Origin: CAZTAK01 sp964611585
GTDB lineage: Bacteria; Pseudomonadota; Alphaproteobacteria; SHVP01
Length of the DNA: 57,196 nt
Reading direction: 5' to 3'
Assembly (NCBI GenBank): GCA_964611585.1
Contig: CAZTAK010000011.1
Location: 1-57,196 of the forward strand
Position 1 is the first letter of the stretch. Every line of letters begins with the position of its first letter. Under the pieces are notes generated by a model. It searched no databases, was not told the origin of the DNA, and was given only the letters and a program-made list of their open reading frames with translations. Below, piece by piece: positions 33,250 through 42,773 of the stretch. The position numbers were made by a program, and so were the translations under genes.

Positions 33250-33297
33250 GTGATAGGGGCACCGGTCATCCGAGTGATAGGGGTGCCGATCATCCGA
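33250..33297. repeat. 24-bp tandem duplication upstream of divK
   Basis: Two adjacent 24-bp units, 33250-33273 and 33274-33297, each start GTGATAGGGG and end TCATCCGA, with three mismatches. They end 38 bp before the divK start codon, in its probable leader or promoter. No matching binding-site consensus is known to me. Confidence 0.7.
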
Positions 33298-33335
33298 GTT
33301 TCCATCGTGCCGGGTCGGTGCCGAGAACATCTACC

Positions 33336-33722
33336 ATGACAACTACCTTGACAAAGAAAATACTGATCGTAGAAGACAACGAACTCAACATGAAACTGTT
33401 TCATGACCTGCTCGACGCGCACGGCTATGACACCGTTCAGACTCGCGACGGTAACGACGCCTATGACCTTGTTCTCGAACATCGGCCTGATCTGGTCGTT
33501 ATGGACATGCAGCTTCCCGGCGTTTCCGGCCTCGAGGTTACGCGGCGGATCAAGGATGACGATACCTTGAAAGAGGTTCCGGTGATTGCCGTGACCGCGT
33601 TCGCCATGAAGGGCGACGAAAGCCGAATTCGCGAGGCCGGTTGTGAAGCCTACATCGCCAAACCAATCCGTATCGACGAGTTGATGGGCACAGTCCGGCA
33701 GTTTCTCGGTGAAGCCAATTAG
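33336..33722 (+). CDS. divK: Single-domain response regulator DivK
   Basis: A 128-residue receiver-only protein with phospho-acceptor Asp in LVVMDMQLPG, acidic pair EDN near the start, TAF switch Thr and the conserved Lys in YIAKPIR. Sequence and position, 44 bp ahead of pleD, match DivK, which relays DivJ/PleC phosphorylation to CckA-CtrA cell-cycle control in alphaproteobacteria. ATG 33336 is the only start giving the conserved N-terminus. Confidence 0.93.
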   Translation: MTTTLTKKILIVEDNELNMKLFHDLLDAHGYDTVQTRDGNDAYDLVLEHRPDLVVMDMQLPGVSGLEVTRRIKDDDTLKEVPVIAVTAFAMKGDESRIREAGCEAYIAKPIRIDELMGTVRQFLGEAN

Positions 33723-33766
33723 CCCCGTTGCATCACCCCGATGGCCCTATCCTATAACGTCCGACC

Positions 33767-35140
33767 ATGACCGCCCGTGTTCTCGTCGTTGATGACATCG
33801 AGCTTAACGTCAAGGTGCTCAAGGCCAAATTGACGGCGGAGTATTTCGACGTCAGTTCCGCCATGAGCGGCGAAGAGGCGCTGGAACTGATCGAGCGCCA
33901 ACCACCCGACATCGTTCTGCTCGACGTGATGATGCCCGGCCTCGACGGCATAGAAGTCTGCCGGCGCATCCGGGCCAATCCGAATACCGCTCAGTTGCCG
34001 GTGGTGATGGTCACGGCCTTGAGCGAGCCGGTCGATCGGGTCCGGGGCCTTGAAGCCGGTGCCGACGATTTCCTGACCAAGCCGATCGACGATGTTGCGC
34101 TGCTGGTGCGTGTCCGCACGCTGGTGCGTCTTAAGACCATGGAAGACGAATGGCGCCTGCGCGAAGAAACCTCGAACCAGCTCGGTCTCACTTCCGATGA
34201 AACCAGGAACTACAGCAGCGACCTCAACGGCGCGCAGGTCTTGGTCATCGAGGATGATCCGAGAGATGCCCGGATCATCGAGGAGACGCTGTCAGATAGA
34301 TGTTCGGTGCGGATCGAAGCCGACGGCGAACGGGCTGTCTCGCTCGCGCACCAGGAGGAATTCGATTTCGTTATCGTCAGCCTCATGCATCGGACCAGCG
34401 ACGGCCTAAGACTGTGTTCGCAGCTTCGCACCACCGAAAACACCCGACAGATGTCGCTTCTTGCGCTCGTGCCCGAGGACGAAACCGAGTCACTAGTGAA
34501 AGCCTTCGAGATCGGCGTCAACGATTACCTGGTCAAACCCATCGACCGAAACGAACTTCACGCCAGGACCGAGACCCAGATCCGGCGCAAGTTCTATCAG
34601 GATCGCCTACGCGAAAACTATCAAGAACGCATCGTCATGGCGGTAACTGACACGCTAACCGGGCTGCACAACAGGCGTTACCTTCTGTCGCATCTCGAAA
34701 ACCTGGTGCGGCGCGCCGCTGACGGCGGCAAGCCGGTTTCGGTTCTGATGATTGACATCGATCATTTCAAGCGCGTCAACGACACCTACGGCCACCAGAT
34801 CGGGGATGAAGTGCTGATCGAGTCGGCGCGGCGGATGCGCCTCAACGTCCGTGGAGTCGATCTTGCGGTCCGCTATGGTGGTGAGGAATTCGTGGTGGTC
34901 ATGCCCGACACCGAACTGTCAGTCGCGAACATCGTTGCCGAGCGACTGACGCAAAATTTCGCTGGCGAGCCGTTCAAAATCTCGGACAAAGTCGGCGAAA
35001 TCACTGTTACGGTCAGCGCTGGCGTGGCGGTCACGCTGGGTGCCGGCGATACCGCGGAAAAGATACTGCACCGTGCGGACGAGGCGCTCTATTCGGCAAA
35101 ACGGGAAGGGCGCAACCGGGTCGTGGCGATAGCCGGGTAA
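33767..35140 (+). CDS. pleD: Response regulator/diguanylate cyclase PleD
   Basis: A 457-residue protein with the PleD layout: receiver 1 (LLDVMMPGLDG phospho-acceptor, residues 1-120), receiver-like adaptor 2 (about 155-275; the acceptor stretch VIVSLMHRTSDG lacks a proper Asp), then GGDEF. The active site is RYGGEEFVVV, and the RGVD inhibition site lies five residues upstream. Phosphorylation of receiver 1 drives dimerisation and c-di-GMP synthesis during the swarmer-to-stalked type switch. Likely co-transcribed with divK. Confidence 0.95.
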   Translation: MTARVLVVDDIELNVKVLKAKLTAEYFDVSSAMSGEEALELIERQPPDIVLLDVMMPGLDGIEVCRRIRANPNTAQLPVVMVTALSEPVDRVRGLEAGADDFLTKPIDDVALLVRVRTLVRLKTMEDEWRLREETSNQLGLTSDETRNYSSDLNGAQVLVIEDDPRDARIIEETLSDRCSVRIEADGERAVSLAHQEEFDFVIVSLMHRTSDGLRLCSQLRTTENTRQMSLLALVPEDETESLVKAFEIGVNDYLVKPIDRNELHARTETQIRRKFYQDRLRENYQERIVMAVTDTLTGLHNRRYLLSHLENLVRRAADGGKPVSVLMIDIDHFKRVNDTYGHQIGDEVLIESARRMRLNVRGVDLAVRYGGEEFVVVMPDTELSVANIVAERLTQNFAGEPFKISDKVGEITVTVSAGVAVTLGAGDTAEKILHRADEALYSAKREGRNRVVAIAG

Positions 35141-35167
35141 GGCGGCAGGGTCCCGGTCCCACGCAAC

Positions 35168-35189
35168 AAAAAAGCCACCCTTCGGCGGC
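35168..35189 (-). terminator. Rho-independent terminator of rpmG
   Basis: Read on the minus strand, GCCGCC pairs with GGTGGC about a GAAG loop (one mismatch) and is followed by six T. It starts 28 bases past the rpmG stop and also lies at the 3' end of the convergent pleD. Confidence 0.75.
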
Positions 35190-35216
35190 CGACACCCCAT
35201 CCGGGTCCCCAAGCCG

Positions 35217-35384
35217 CTATTTGATCTTTGATTCCTTGAACTCGACGTGCTTGCGCGCGACCGGATCGTATTTTTTCAAGGAAAGTTTTTCGGTCTGGGT
35301 GCGCGGGTTCTTCTTGGTAACGTAATAGAACCCGGTTCCGGCGCTGGAGACCAGTTTGATTTTGACTGTTGCGGGTTTTGCCAT
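35217..35384 (-). CDS. rpmG: 50S ribosomal protein L33
   Basis: A 55-residue large-subunit protein starting MAKPATVKIKLVSSAGTGFY and ending VEFKESKIK, the standard L33 sequence of the non-zinc (Cys-free) type: no CxxC pairs are present. It has its own promoter upstream and terminator downstream. Position beside pleD is a conserved alphaproteobacterial arrangement. Too short for routine ORF cut-offs but unmistakable. Confidence 0.97.
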   Translation of the reverse strand: MAKPATVKIKLVSSAGTGFYYVTKKNPRTQTEKLSLKKYDPVARKHVEFKESKIK

Positions 35385-35426
35385 GGCCGGGTGTCGATTT
35401 TCGAGGGTTGCTGCCGCGAGAGCGGG

Positions 35427-35454
35427 ACCATAGCGTCCACGCCGCCCAAGTCAA
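35427..35454 (-). promoter_or_regulatory. rpmG promoter
   Basis: On the minus strand TTGACT (35454-35449) and TATGGT (35432-35427) are spaced 16 bp, a reasonable sigma-70 promoter ending 42 bases before the rpmG ATG. It overlaps the last codons of the hydrolase gene. Confidence 0.55.
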
Positions 35455-36386
35455 GCTGGAAGCCCGGACCGCGTGGTCCCGAAAGCCCGCCGCAGTGCCG
35501 CCGCGATCCGATCCAGTGCCGCCTCCGCCCCGTCGAGAGCCCCGCCCATGGAGGTGAAATTATGGATCATGCCGTCGAAACAGGCGTATTCGACCGCCAC
35601 ACCGGCGGTCCGCAGCTTGGCGGCGTAGGCCTCGCCCTGGCCGCACAGGGGATCGTGCTCGCCGGTGACAATCAGGGTTGGCGGCAGACCGGCAAAGTCG
35701 GTGGCGAGCAAGGGTGAGGCGCGGAAATCGGCGGCCTCGGAATCGTTGTTGAGGTAGAGCCGCCGGAACCAGCGCGCGAGGCGGCCGATTTCAGTGGTGG
35801 GTGGCGGATCGATCATCTCGGCCAGCGGGCATACCATCGCCACCAGCGCAATCGGCGGTCCGCCCGCGTCGCGGGCGAGCATCGAGACCACCGAGGCCAT
35901 TGTTCCGCCGCAGCTTTCACCGGCCAACGCCATCCGGCTGAGATCGCCGCCGAAGGTGTGCGCCTGCCCGGCGGTCCACTCCGCGGCCGCCCGGCAATCC
36001 TCGACCGGCGCCGGAAACTTGGCCTCCGGCGCGAGCCGGTAATCGATCGAAATGACGATGCACGGTGTCCGGTTGGTGAGGATGCGGCATTGGGCGTCCA
36101 CCGATTCGAGGTCGTAAACGACATAGCCGCCGGAGTGAAAATACAGACAAACAGGCAGCAGCCCGGCGGCGTCCTCGCGCGGCCAATAGAAGCGGGCCGG
36201 TAGGGTGCCGACCGGACCCGGCACACTCCTGTTCTCGATCCGGCCCACCGGCTCCGGCTCGGCGGCCAGCTTCTCAAGGGCCGCATTCATTCGTGCGCGC
36301 AGGGCTTGCGGGGTCCCGGAACTGGCATCGAGCTGGGCCTCGGCGAGAATCGCAAGTGCCGATCCGGCAGGCGGGTCCAGTGTCAC
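35451..36386 (-). CDS. Alpha/beta hydrolase (hormone-sensitive-lipase type)
   Basis: A 311-residue carboxylesterase-like protein. The oxyanion motif is HSGGYV, a variant of HGGG; the nucleophile is the Ser of GESCGG, the acid is in TGEHDPL, and the His is in DGMIHNF, so the triad is complete. No signal peptide: an intracellular esterase on small acyl esters is likeliest. Start is GTG 36386, nine bases after the NUDIX gene stop, indicating co-transcription. Confidence 0.9.
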   Translation of the reverse strand: MTLDPPAGSALAILAEAQLDASSGTPQALRARMNAALEKLAAEPEPVGRIENRSVPGPVGTLPARFYWPREDAAGLLPVCLYFHSGGYVVYDLESVDAQCRILTNRTPCIVISIDYRLAPEAKFPAPVEDCRAAAEWTAGQAHTFGGDLSRMALAGESCGGTMASVVSMLARDAGGPPIALVAMVCPLAEMIDPPPTTEIGRLARWFRRLYLNNDSEAADFRASPLLATDFAGLPPTLIVTGEHDPLCGQGEAYAAKLRTAGVAVEYACFDGMIHNFTSMGGALDGAEAALDRIAAALRRAFGTTRSGLPA

Positions 36387-36395
36387 GTCAGGTCT

Positions 36396-37067
36396 TCAGG
36401 TGAACGAAACGACACGCTTGCCGCGGCGATGCAGGATCAACGGCAAGGCAGCGCCGCCGGATCCGTTTCGAAGCACCGTCATTGCCGCTCGCAGAACCAG
36501 TTTGGTGATGTAGGGGGCGGGCAGATCGACGGCCTGTTCGATGCCGAACCAATCGAGGTCCAGTAGTTCTCCGTTGCTGGTGAGCGTGCCGCTCAGATCG
36601 TCCGCCCGCGCCAGAAAAAACCGGGCGTGAAAGCGCCGGGGCGGGCCCGGCGGGGTGATTGCGTGGGCCACGTAGTCGAGCTCGTCCAGGGCCGGGGCAA
36701 GGCCGGCTCGGGCGAACGCCTCCCAGCCGCGCGGAGCGGTCCGGCGCCCGTCTGCGGGCCGGGCCAGCATCAGCCCCGTCTCCTCGAACGTTTCGCGGAT
36801 CCCGGCCAGTGCGATGGCGCGGGCCCGGTGGGGCGTGCAATCACGGGTCAGCGCCTCGAGCACCTCGCCGCGCAGGTCTCCGGCCGGGCGCGCATAGCCG
36901 TCGCTGCGGTTGACGGCCCCGCCCGGAAACACAAACACATCGGGCATAAAGGTATGGCGCGGCGCCCGCCGGCCCATCAGGAATTCGGGCTGACTACGGG
37001 CGTTGCGGACCAAAAGAAGGCTGGCGGCATCCTTGGGGCGAAGGCCGGTTCGGTGTGGGGTGGGCAT
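36396..37067 (-). CDS. NUDIX hydrolase
   Basis: A 223-residue NUDIX protein, with VFVFPGGAVNRSDGY before a Nudix box whose core AGIRETFEETGLML has the REXXEEXG metal-binding residues. Between the PGG and the box is a 40-residue insert, as in NUDT7/19-like (CoA or acyl-CoA pyrophosphatase) relatives, so a CoA-ester substrate is possible but unproven. It heads a two-gene unit with the hydrolase. Confidence 0.88.
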   Translation of the reverse strand: MPTPHRTGLRPKDAASLLLVRNARSQPEFLMGRRAPRHTFMPDVFVFPGGAVNRSDGYARPAGDLRGEVLEALTRDCTPHRARAIALAGIRETFEETGLMLARPADGRRTAPRGWEAFARAGLAPALDELDYVAHAITPPGPPRRFHARFFLARADDLSGTLTSNGELLDLDWFGIEQAVDLPAPYITKLVLRAAMTVLRNGSGGAALPLILHRRGKRVVSFT

Positions 37068-37226
37068 AGGCTCAGTTTAGCGTCTGGGGGCGGATGCCGC
37101 CATGCTCTGAAGCGCGTTGCCGCCCTCGAACTGTCAAACTGTTGGCAACCCCGGGGGCCTATACAATGAGGTGCAGGTTGTTTGGCTGACGCCCTTACGG
37201 CGCGACCAGGACGGGAGAAGACTTTG

Positions 37227-37985
37227 GTGCCAGGCGACTTCGGTGGCGACGACATCGATCCGATCATTGCCGAACTGCGGCAGAAATTTATCGATTCGGC
37301 CCTCGAAAGCTTCGCGGTCATCGAACGCGCCTTCGGCGAGGGCGCGGGTGATCCGCCGATGGAAGAAATCGCGCGCCAAGTTCACAGTCTCAAGGGCCTT
37401 GCCGCGACGTTCGGATTTCCGCTGATTTCGGTGATCGCCCATCGCCTGGAGGACTACCTTTCCGGGCTGTCGCACCCGAACGCGTCAGAAGCCCGCGATA
37501 TTCTGGTTTTCGTCGATCGCATGCAGGATGTGCTCGATGAAAGTCCGGTTGACGACGACGCTTCGAAGCTGGCACGCGGGTTGCCGGTGCGCGAAGCCGG
37601 GCAAGTCGAGGAAGCGGCCGGACGCGAGGCGCTTTTGGTCATGCCGCGCGATACTGCGACCGCCATCGTCGAGCGTTATTTGCGGGTGCGCGGCTTTCGG
37701 GTGGTTACCGTGCCCTCAACCATCGATGACCTTCGGGTTGCCTAGCGGGCCCGGCCCGATCTGGTGATGGCAACCGCGGTCATGCCTGAACTCGACGGGA
37801 TAGATTTCAGTTGCGCGCTGCGGGCCATGCCGGCGACGTCGTATATTCCGGTGGTGCTGGTGACCAGTTTCGATGAAGCAGATAAGAGGTTCGGTGATCT
37901 ACCGGGCGACGTACCCGTCGTTCACAAGCGCGACGGCTTCGAACGCGAATTGACTGCCGCCCTGAAGACCCTCGATCTCGGCTGA
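37227..37985 (+). pseudogene. Hpt domain-receiver protein gene, interrupted by in-frame TAG
   Basis: The first part (37227-37745) has an Hpt domain with phospho-His in QVHSLKGLAATFGF at about residues 50-65, then the start of a receiver-like fold (ALLVMPRDTATAIVERYLRV). TAG 37743-37745 interrupts it; the same frame continues RARPDLVMATAVMPELDG to VPVVHKRDGF and ends at 37985. The receiver half lacks the phospho-acceptor Asp (MATAVMP where LxDxxMP is usual) but keeps the Lys. GTG 37227 with GGGAG nine bases upstream is the best start; TTG 37182 is an alternative. Its stop abuts the rnr stop in TGATCA. Confidence 0.7.
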
Positions 37986-40181
37986 TCAACGCCTGCGTCG
38001 GTGCCCCTTGCCGCGGCCACGGCTGGGCTTCGTGTCGTCGCCGGGGCGCCCGCCGCCGACGAGTTCGAACCGCAACCGGCCGCTGATGGCGTCGGACTCG
38101 CGCAGCACTACCTCGATCGGGTCGCCGAGGTGGAAGGCTTCGCCGGTATCGCGCCCAACAAGGGCGTGGCGGCGTTCGTCGTGTTCGTAGTAGTCGCGGC
38201 CCAGCGAGCGCACCGGAATCAGGCCGTCGGCGCCGGTCTCGTCCAGGTTGACGAACAGCCCGAACCGCGACACCCCCGATATGCGTCCCGAAAACACCGC
38301 ACCCTCGCGCCCGGCGAGGAAGGCCGCGGTGATTCGATCGACCGCCTCGCGTTCGGCTGCCATGGCGCGCCGCTCGGCCGCCGAAATTCGTTCGCCGATG
38401 TCGGCGAATTGCGCGCCCGCATCGTCGGGCAGACCGCCCGCACCCAACTTGCAGGCGCGGATCAGTCCGCGGTGCACGAGAATGTCCGCATAACGTCGGA
38501 TTGGCGAGGTGAAGTGTGCGTAACGCGTCAGCGACAGGCCGAAGTGGCCTATGTTGTCGGGGGCGTAGCAGGCTTGCGCCTGGGCGCGAAGCACCACCAG
38601 GTGAATCAGATGTTCGTGCGGTGTGCCGCGGGCGCGGCGCAGAATCCGGTTGAACGCCGCCGGGCGTAGGACCTGCGCCTTGGCGAGATTGTAGTCCAGC
38701 GATTTGAGAAACTCGCGCAGGGCGGCCGCCTTTTCCTGGTCGGGCTCGTCGTGAATCCGGAACAGGCAGGGGATGCGCTTCGCTTCCAACGTTTCGGCCG
38801 CGCACACGTTGGCGGCAATCATCATGTCCTCGATCAGGCGGTGGCTTTGATAGTGCGGCTGGATATCGATACCGGCGACACTGCCGTCCTCGCCGAAGCG
38901 GATGCGGCGCTTCGGCAGATCGAGTTCGAGGGGGTCGCGCTTTTTCCGTGTCCGGTTCAGGGCCTCGTGCGCGGCGTAGAGCGGCGCAATGACATTGGCG
39001 GCGATTTCCAGCGTTACCGCGTCGGCCTGGCCGTCCGCAGCCGCCTGCACCTGTCGGTAGGTAAGATTTGCGGCCGAACGCATCAGCCCGCGCAGAAACT
39101 TGTGGCGGGTAACGGCCCCTTCGGCGTCGATCCACATGCGAACCGCAAGGCAGGCCCGGTCCTCGTCCGGTTTGAGAGAACAGGCCTCGGCCGACAGCGC
39201 CTCCGGCAGCATCGGCACCACTTCAGCCGGCAGATAGACCGAATTGCCGCGCCGCATCGCCTCGTGGTCGAGGGCGCTGCCCGGGCGCACGTAGTGCGCG
39301 ACGTCGGCAATGGCGACGACAATCTCGTATCCGCCAGGGTTCGCCGGGTCGGGGCGGGCCCACACCGCATCGTCGTGATCGCGCGCATCCTCGGGGTCGA
39401 TGGTGACCAGCGGCAGTCCGCGCAAATCCTCGCGCTTGCCAAGCGGGGGCACGCGCCCGGCCTCGGCTTCGGCAAGGGCGCCGGGCTCGAATACGGTCGG
39501 AATATCGTGGCTGTGGACCGCGATCAGGCTGAGGGACCGGGGCGAGCCGATCGCCCCCAGGCGTTCCTTGACCCGCACCCTTTGCATTCCGGCGCGCCGC
39601 TCGCCCACGGGCTCGGCCGCCACCAGTTCGCCCGGCTGGGCGCCGCCCGTATCGGCGCCCGAAACCGCATAATCGTGGCGCAGGCGCCGTTCCGTGGGCC
39701 GCACCCGCCCGGCTCCGTCCACCAGCTCGTAGACACCGATGATTTCACCCGGGCCGGTCTCGATCGCGCGCATGACCCGCGCTTCGTAGCTGCCGTCCGG
39801 CTGTTGTTTGAGGCGCGCAAGAACCCGATCGCCGACCCCGAGCGCGGGCAGGCGGGTGCGGCGGCGATCGGCGACGAGCATAATCCGGGGCGGCGGGGCA
39901 TCCTCGTGCCAGCTCACCGGACGGCCCCACAGCTCGCCGTCGACGTCGATCTCGGACACCTCGATTGGAGCCACGTTTGGCAGGCCCGGACGCCCTTTTC
40001 CGGGTCGCCCGCCACCCCGCAATTCCCGCAGCAACGCGCGCAAACGCGCACGGTCGTCGCCGCGCACCCCGAAAGCGCGGGCCAGTTCGCGCACGGTCAA
40101 CGTGGCAAGATTCTCGCCAGCAAAGTCGCGAATTTCCTGTTCGGTGGGGAGGGCGCCCCGCTTTGGCGGCCGCCGCGTCAT
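37986..40181 (-). CDS. rnr: Ribonuclease R
   Basis: A 731-residue 3'-5' exoribonuclease. It has an N-terminal helix-turn-helix/cold-shock region (LTVRELARAFGVRGDDRARL), the RNB catalytic stretch TIDPEDARDHDDAVWA carrying the metal-binding aspartates, SPIRRYADILVHRGL, and a C-terminal S1 domain (GRISGVSRFGLFVNLDETG) with a basic tail RGRGKGHRRRR. It degrades structured RNA. It lies 9 bp after topA on the same strand, a conserved alphaproteobacterial pair. Confidence 0.96.
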   Translation of the reverse strand: MTRRPPKRGALPTEQEIRDFAGENLATLTVRELARAFGVRGDDRARLRALLRELRGGGRPGKGRPGLPNVAPIEVSEIDVDGELWGRPVSWHEDAPPPRIMLVADRRRTRLPALGVGDRVLARLKQQPDGSYEARVMRAIETGPGEIIGVYELVDGAGRVRPTERRLRHDYAVSGADTGGAQPGELVAAEPVGERRAGMQRVRVKERLGAIGSPRSLSLIAVHSHDIPTVFEPGALAEAEAGRVPPLGKREDLRGLPLVTIDPEDARDHDDAVWARPDPANPGGYEIVVAIADVAHYVRPGSALDHEAMRRGNSVYLPAEVVPMLPEALSAEACSLKPDEDRACLAVRMWIDAEGAVTRHKFLRGLMRSAANLTYRQVQAAADGQADAVTLEIAANVIAPLYAAHEALNRTRKKRDPLELDLPKRRIRFGEDGSVAGIDIQPHYQSHRLIEDMMIAANVCAAETLEAKRIPCLFRIHDEPDQEKAAALREFLKSLDYNLAKAQVLRPAAFNRILRRARGTPHEHLIHLVVLRAQAQACYAPDNIGHFGLSLTRYAHFTSPIRRYADILVHRGLIRACKLGAGGLPDDAGAQFADIGERISAAERRAMAAEREAVDRITAAFLAGREGAVFSGRISGVSRFGLFVNLDETGADGLIPVRSLGRDYYEHDERRHALVGRDTGEAFHLGDPIEVVLRESDAISGRLRFELVGGGRPGDDTKPSRGRGKGHRRRR

Positions 40182-40190
40182 CTGGCGCGC

Positions 40191-42773
40191 CTAACCGGCA
40201 GTGCCGGCCGCTTCGTCGGTCGCATCCGCGGTCTTTTTGGCCGTCTTCTTCTTGGGCGGTGTCTTCTTCCCGCCTTTGCCGCGGGCGGCCTTGGCGGCGA
40301 TCAGGGTGAGCGCCGCCTCGAGCGTGATCTCGTTGGGGTCGTTGCCCGCCGGAATGGTTGCATTGATGCGGTCGTGTTTGACGTAGGCGCCGTAGCGCCC
40401 TTCCAGAATCTGCACCGGTTTGCCGTCGTCCGGGTGATCGCCCAGCGCGCGCAGAACCTTGGGGCCGCGGCGCTGTTTCGGTTCCGCCAGCAGCGCCACG
40501 GCGCGATTGAGGCCAACGTCAAGCACGCTTTCGTCGCCGCTGAGCGAACGGTATTCGCCGTCGTGGCGCACATAGGGACCGAAGCGGCCGATACCGGCGC
40601 TGATCTTCTTGCCGGTCTCGGGGTGTTTGCCGACCTCGCGCGGAAGGCTCAAGTAAGAAAGCGCCTGTTCGAGATCAATGTCGGCCGGTTCGATCCCTTT
40701 TGGAATCGAGGTCCGTTTCGGCTTCTTGTCGCCTTCGGCCTCGCCGAGCTGGAGATAGGGCCCGTAGGGGCCGCGCCGCAGGGAAATCATCTGATCCGAG
40801 TCCGGATGGGTTCCGATGTCGACCGGGCCTGCGTCGCCGTTGCCATCGGCGGCGCCCGCCAGCGCGCGCGTGAATTTGCATTCCGGATAATTGGAACATC
40901 CGACAAAGGCGCCGAATTTTCCGACCTTGAGGCTGAGGCGCCCATCATCGCAACTCGGGCACTTGCGCGGGTCGGCGCCCTCTTTATCGGCGTGGAAGAC
41001 GTGTGCGGCCAGCAGATCGTTGAGCGCTTCGAGCACGTCGCGCACGCGCAGGCCCTCGATGTCCTTGGTCGTCGCCTCGAAAGTAGTCCAGAACCGGCGC
41101 AGCACCTCGGTCCAGCCGACTTTCCCTGCGGAAATCTCGTCGAGCTGGTCTTCGAGGTCGGCGGTGAAATCGTACTCAACGTACCGTTTGAAAAAGCTGA
41201 CCAGAAACGCAGTCACCAGTTGGCCGCGGTCGTCGGCGAAGAAGCGTCCTTTTTCGAGAGTGACGTACTGGCGGTCCTGCAACACCGAGAGGATGCTGGC
41301 GTAGGTAGACGGCCGGCCGATGCCGAACTCTTCCAGCTTCTTGACCAGCGTCGCCTCGTTGTAACGCGGCGGGGGTTCGGTGAAATGCTGTTCCGGCGCA
41401 ATCAACGACAGGGCGAGGGTTTCGTCCTTGGCCAGTTTGGGCAGCGTGCGTTCGCCGTTTTCGCTCTTGGCGGCATCGTCGCGGCCCTCCTGATAGAGCG
41501 TCAGGAAACCGTCGAACAGAATGACAGAGCCGGTCGCCCGGAAACGGCTGCGCCCGTCGGCGGCGTCGATTTCGATGCTGGCCTGCTCGATCCGCGCGCT
41601 TTGCATCTGGCTGGCGATGGTGCGCTTCCAGATCAGTTCGTAGAGGCGCGCCTGGTCGGCGTCGAGGAAACGCTCGACATCCTTGGGCCGGCGCAAGAGG
41701 TCGGTCGGTCGGATGGCCTCGTGGGCTTCCTGGGCGTTCTTGGTCTTGGTCTTGTAGATTAGGGGCTTGTCCGGGAGATAGCCGGACCCGTAGTCGGCGC
41801 CGATCACCTCGCGGCACCCGGCGACGGCCTCGTTGGCGATCTGCACGCCATCGGTGCGCATATAGGAAATGAGTCCAACCGTGTCGCCGCCGAGGTCGAT
41901 CCCTTCGTACAGCCGCTGCGCCACCTGCATGGTGCGGCGTGCCGGAAAGCGGAGTTTGCGCGACGCTTCCTGTTGTAGCGTCGAGGTGTTGAACGGCGGG
42001 GCAGGGTGGCGCCGGGTTTCTTTGGCGCCGATGGAGGCGACGGAAAATCCCGGTGCCGCCTCGATCAACCCGCGCGCATTTGTAGCCGCCGCCTCGTCGC
42101 CGAGGGTGAACTTATCGAGTTTATTGCCGTCGAGCGCCGTCAGGCGCGCCTTTACCGGCTTGCCGTCCGAAGATTCAAAGGACGCCTCGATGGTCCAGTA
42201 TTCCCGCGGATCGAAAGTGTCGATTTCGAGATCGCGTTCGCAGATCAAGCGCAGCGCGACCGACTGCACGCGCCCTGCCGAGCGCGTGCCCGGAAGTTTG
42301 CGCCACAGCACAGGCGAGAGCGTAAATCCGACCAGGTAGTCGAGCGCGCGGCGCGCCTGCTGCGCGTTGACCAGATCCATGTCGATGTCGCGCGGATGCG
42401 ACAGCGCCTCCTGAACCGCGCTCTTGGTGATCTCGTAAAAGACGATTCGCTTGACCGAGACGCCCTCGATTGATTCGCGTTCCTTCAGGGCGGTCATGAC
42501 GTGCCAGGAAATGGCCTCGCCCTCGCGGTCGGGATCGGTCGCGAGGTAGAGGTGGTCGGCACCTTTGCAAGCCTTGGCAATTGCGTTCAGATGCGTCAGG
42601 GCGCGATCGTTGGTGACGTAGGTCATGGCGAAGTCTTCGTCGGGCTGCACCGAGCCACTTTTCGAGGGTAGATCGCGCACATGGCCATAGCTCGCCAGCA
42701 CGATGAAGTCGCTCCCGAGGTACTTGTTAATTGTCTTGGCTTTGGCTGGCGACTCGACGACAACGACGTCCAT
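40191..42773 (-). CDS. topA: DNA topoisomerase I
   Basis: An 860-residue type IA topoisomerase relaxing negative supercoils. TOPRIM begins VVVESPAKAKTINKYLG with DPDREGEAISWH. The catalytic Tyr is in GLISYMRTDG at about residue 302. One four-Cys zinc ribbon (CPSCDDGRL to CSNYPEC) sits near residue 600, followed by repeated C-terminal domains containing GRFGPYVRHDGEY and GRYGAYVKHD, and a Lys-rich tail GKGGKKTPPKKKTAKK. The family's usual length. It is part of dprA-topA-rnr. Confidence 0.97.
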   Translation of the reverse strand: MDVVVVESPAKAKTINKYLGSDFIVLASYGHVRDLPSKSGSVQPDEDFAMTYVTNDRALTHLNAIAKACKGADHLYLATDPDREGEAISWHVMTALKERESIEGVSVKRIVFYEITKSAVQEALSHPRDIDMDLVNAQQARRALDYLVGFTLSPVLWRKLPGTRSAGRVQSVALRLICERDLEIDTFDPREYWTIEASFESSDGKPVKARLTALDGNKLDKFTLGDEAAATNARGLIEAAPGFSVASIGAKETRRHPAPPFNTSTLQQEASRKLRFPARRTMQVAQRLYEGIDLGGDTVGLISYMRTDGVQIANEAVAGCREVIGADYGSGYLPDKPLIYKTKTKNAQEAHEAIRPTDLLRRPKDVERFLDADQARLYELIWKRTIASQMQSARIEQASIEIDAADGRSRFRATGSVILFDGFLTLYQEGRDDAAKSENGERTLPKLAKDETLALSLIAPEQHFTEPPPRYNEATLVKKLEEFGIGRPSTYASILSVLQDRQYVTLEKGRFFADDRGQLVTAFLVSFFKRYVEYDFTADLEDQLDEISAGKVGWTEVLRRFWTTFEATTKDIEGLRVRDVLEALNDLLAAHVFHADKEGADPRKCPSCDDGRLSLKVGKFGAFVGCSNYPECKFTRALAGAADGNGDAGPVDIGTHPDSDQMISLRRGPYGPYLQLGEAEGDKKPKRTSIPKGIEPADIDLEQALSYLSLPREVGKHPETGKKISAGIGRFGPYVRHDGEYRSLSGDESVLDVGLNRAVALLAEPKQRRGPKVLRALGDHPDDGKPVQILEGRYGAYVKHDRINATIPAGNDPNEITLEAALTLIAAKAARGKGGKKTPPKKKTAKKTADATDEAAGTAG

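Noticed and set aside
38751..41762. A 1003-codon open frame on the plus strand across rnr and topA
   Set aside because: It is antisense to two well-supported genes, has no family likeness, and such long antisense frames are common in G+C-rich DNA where codon third positions are mostly G or C.
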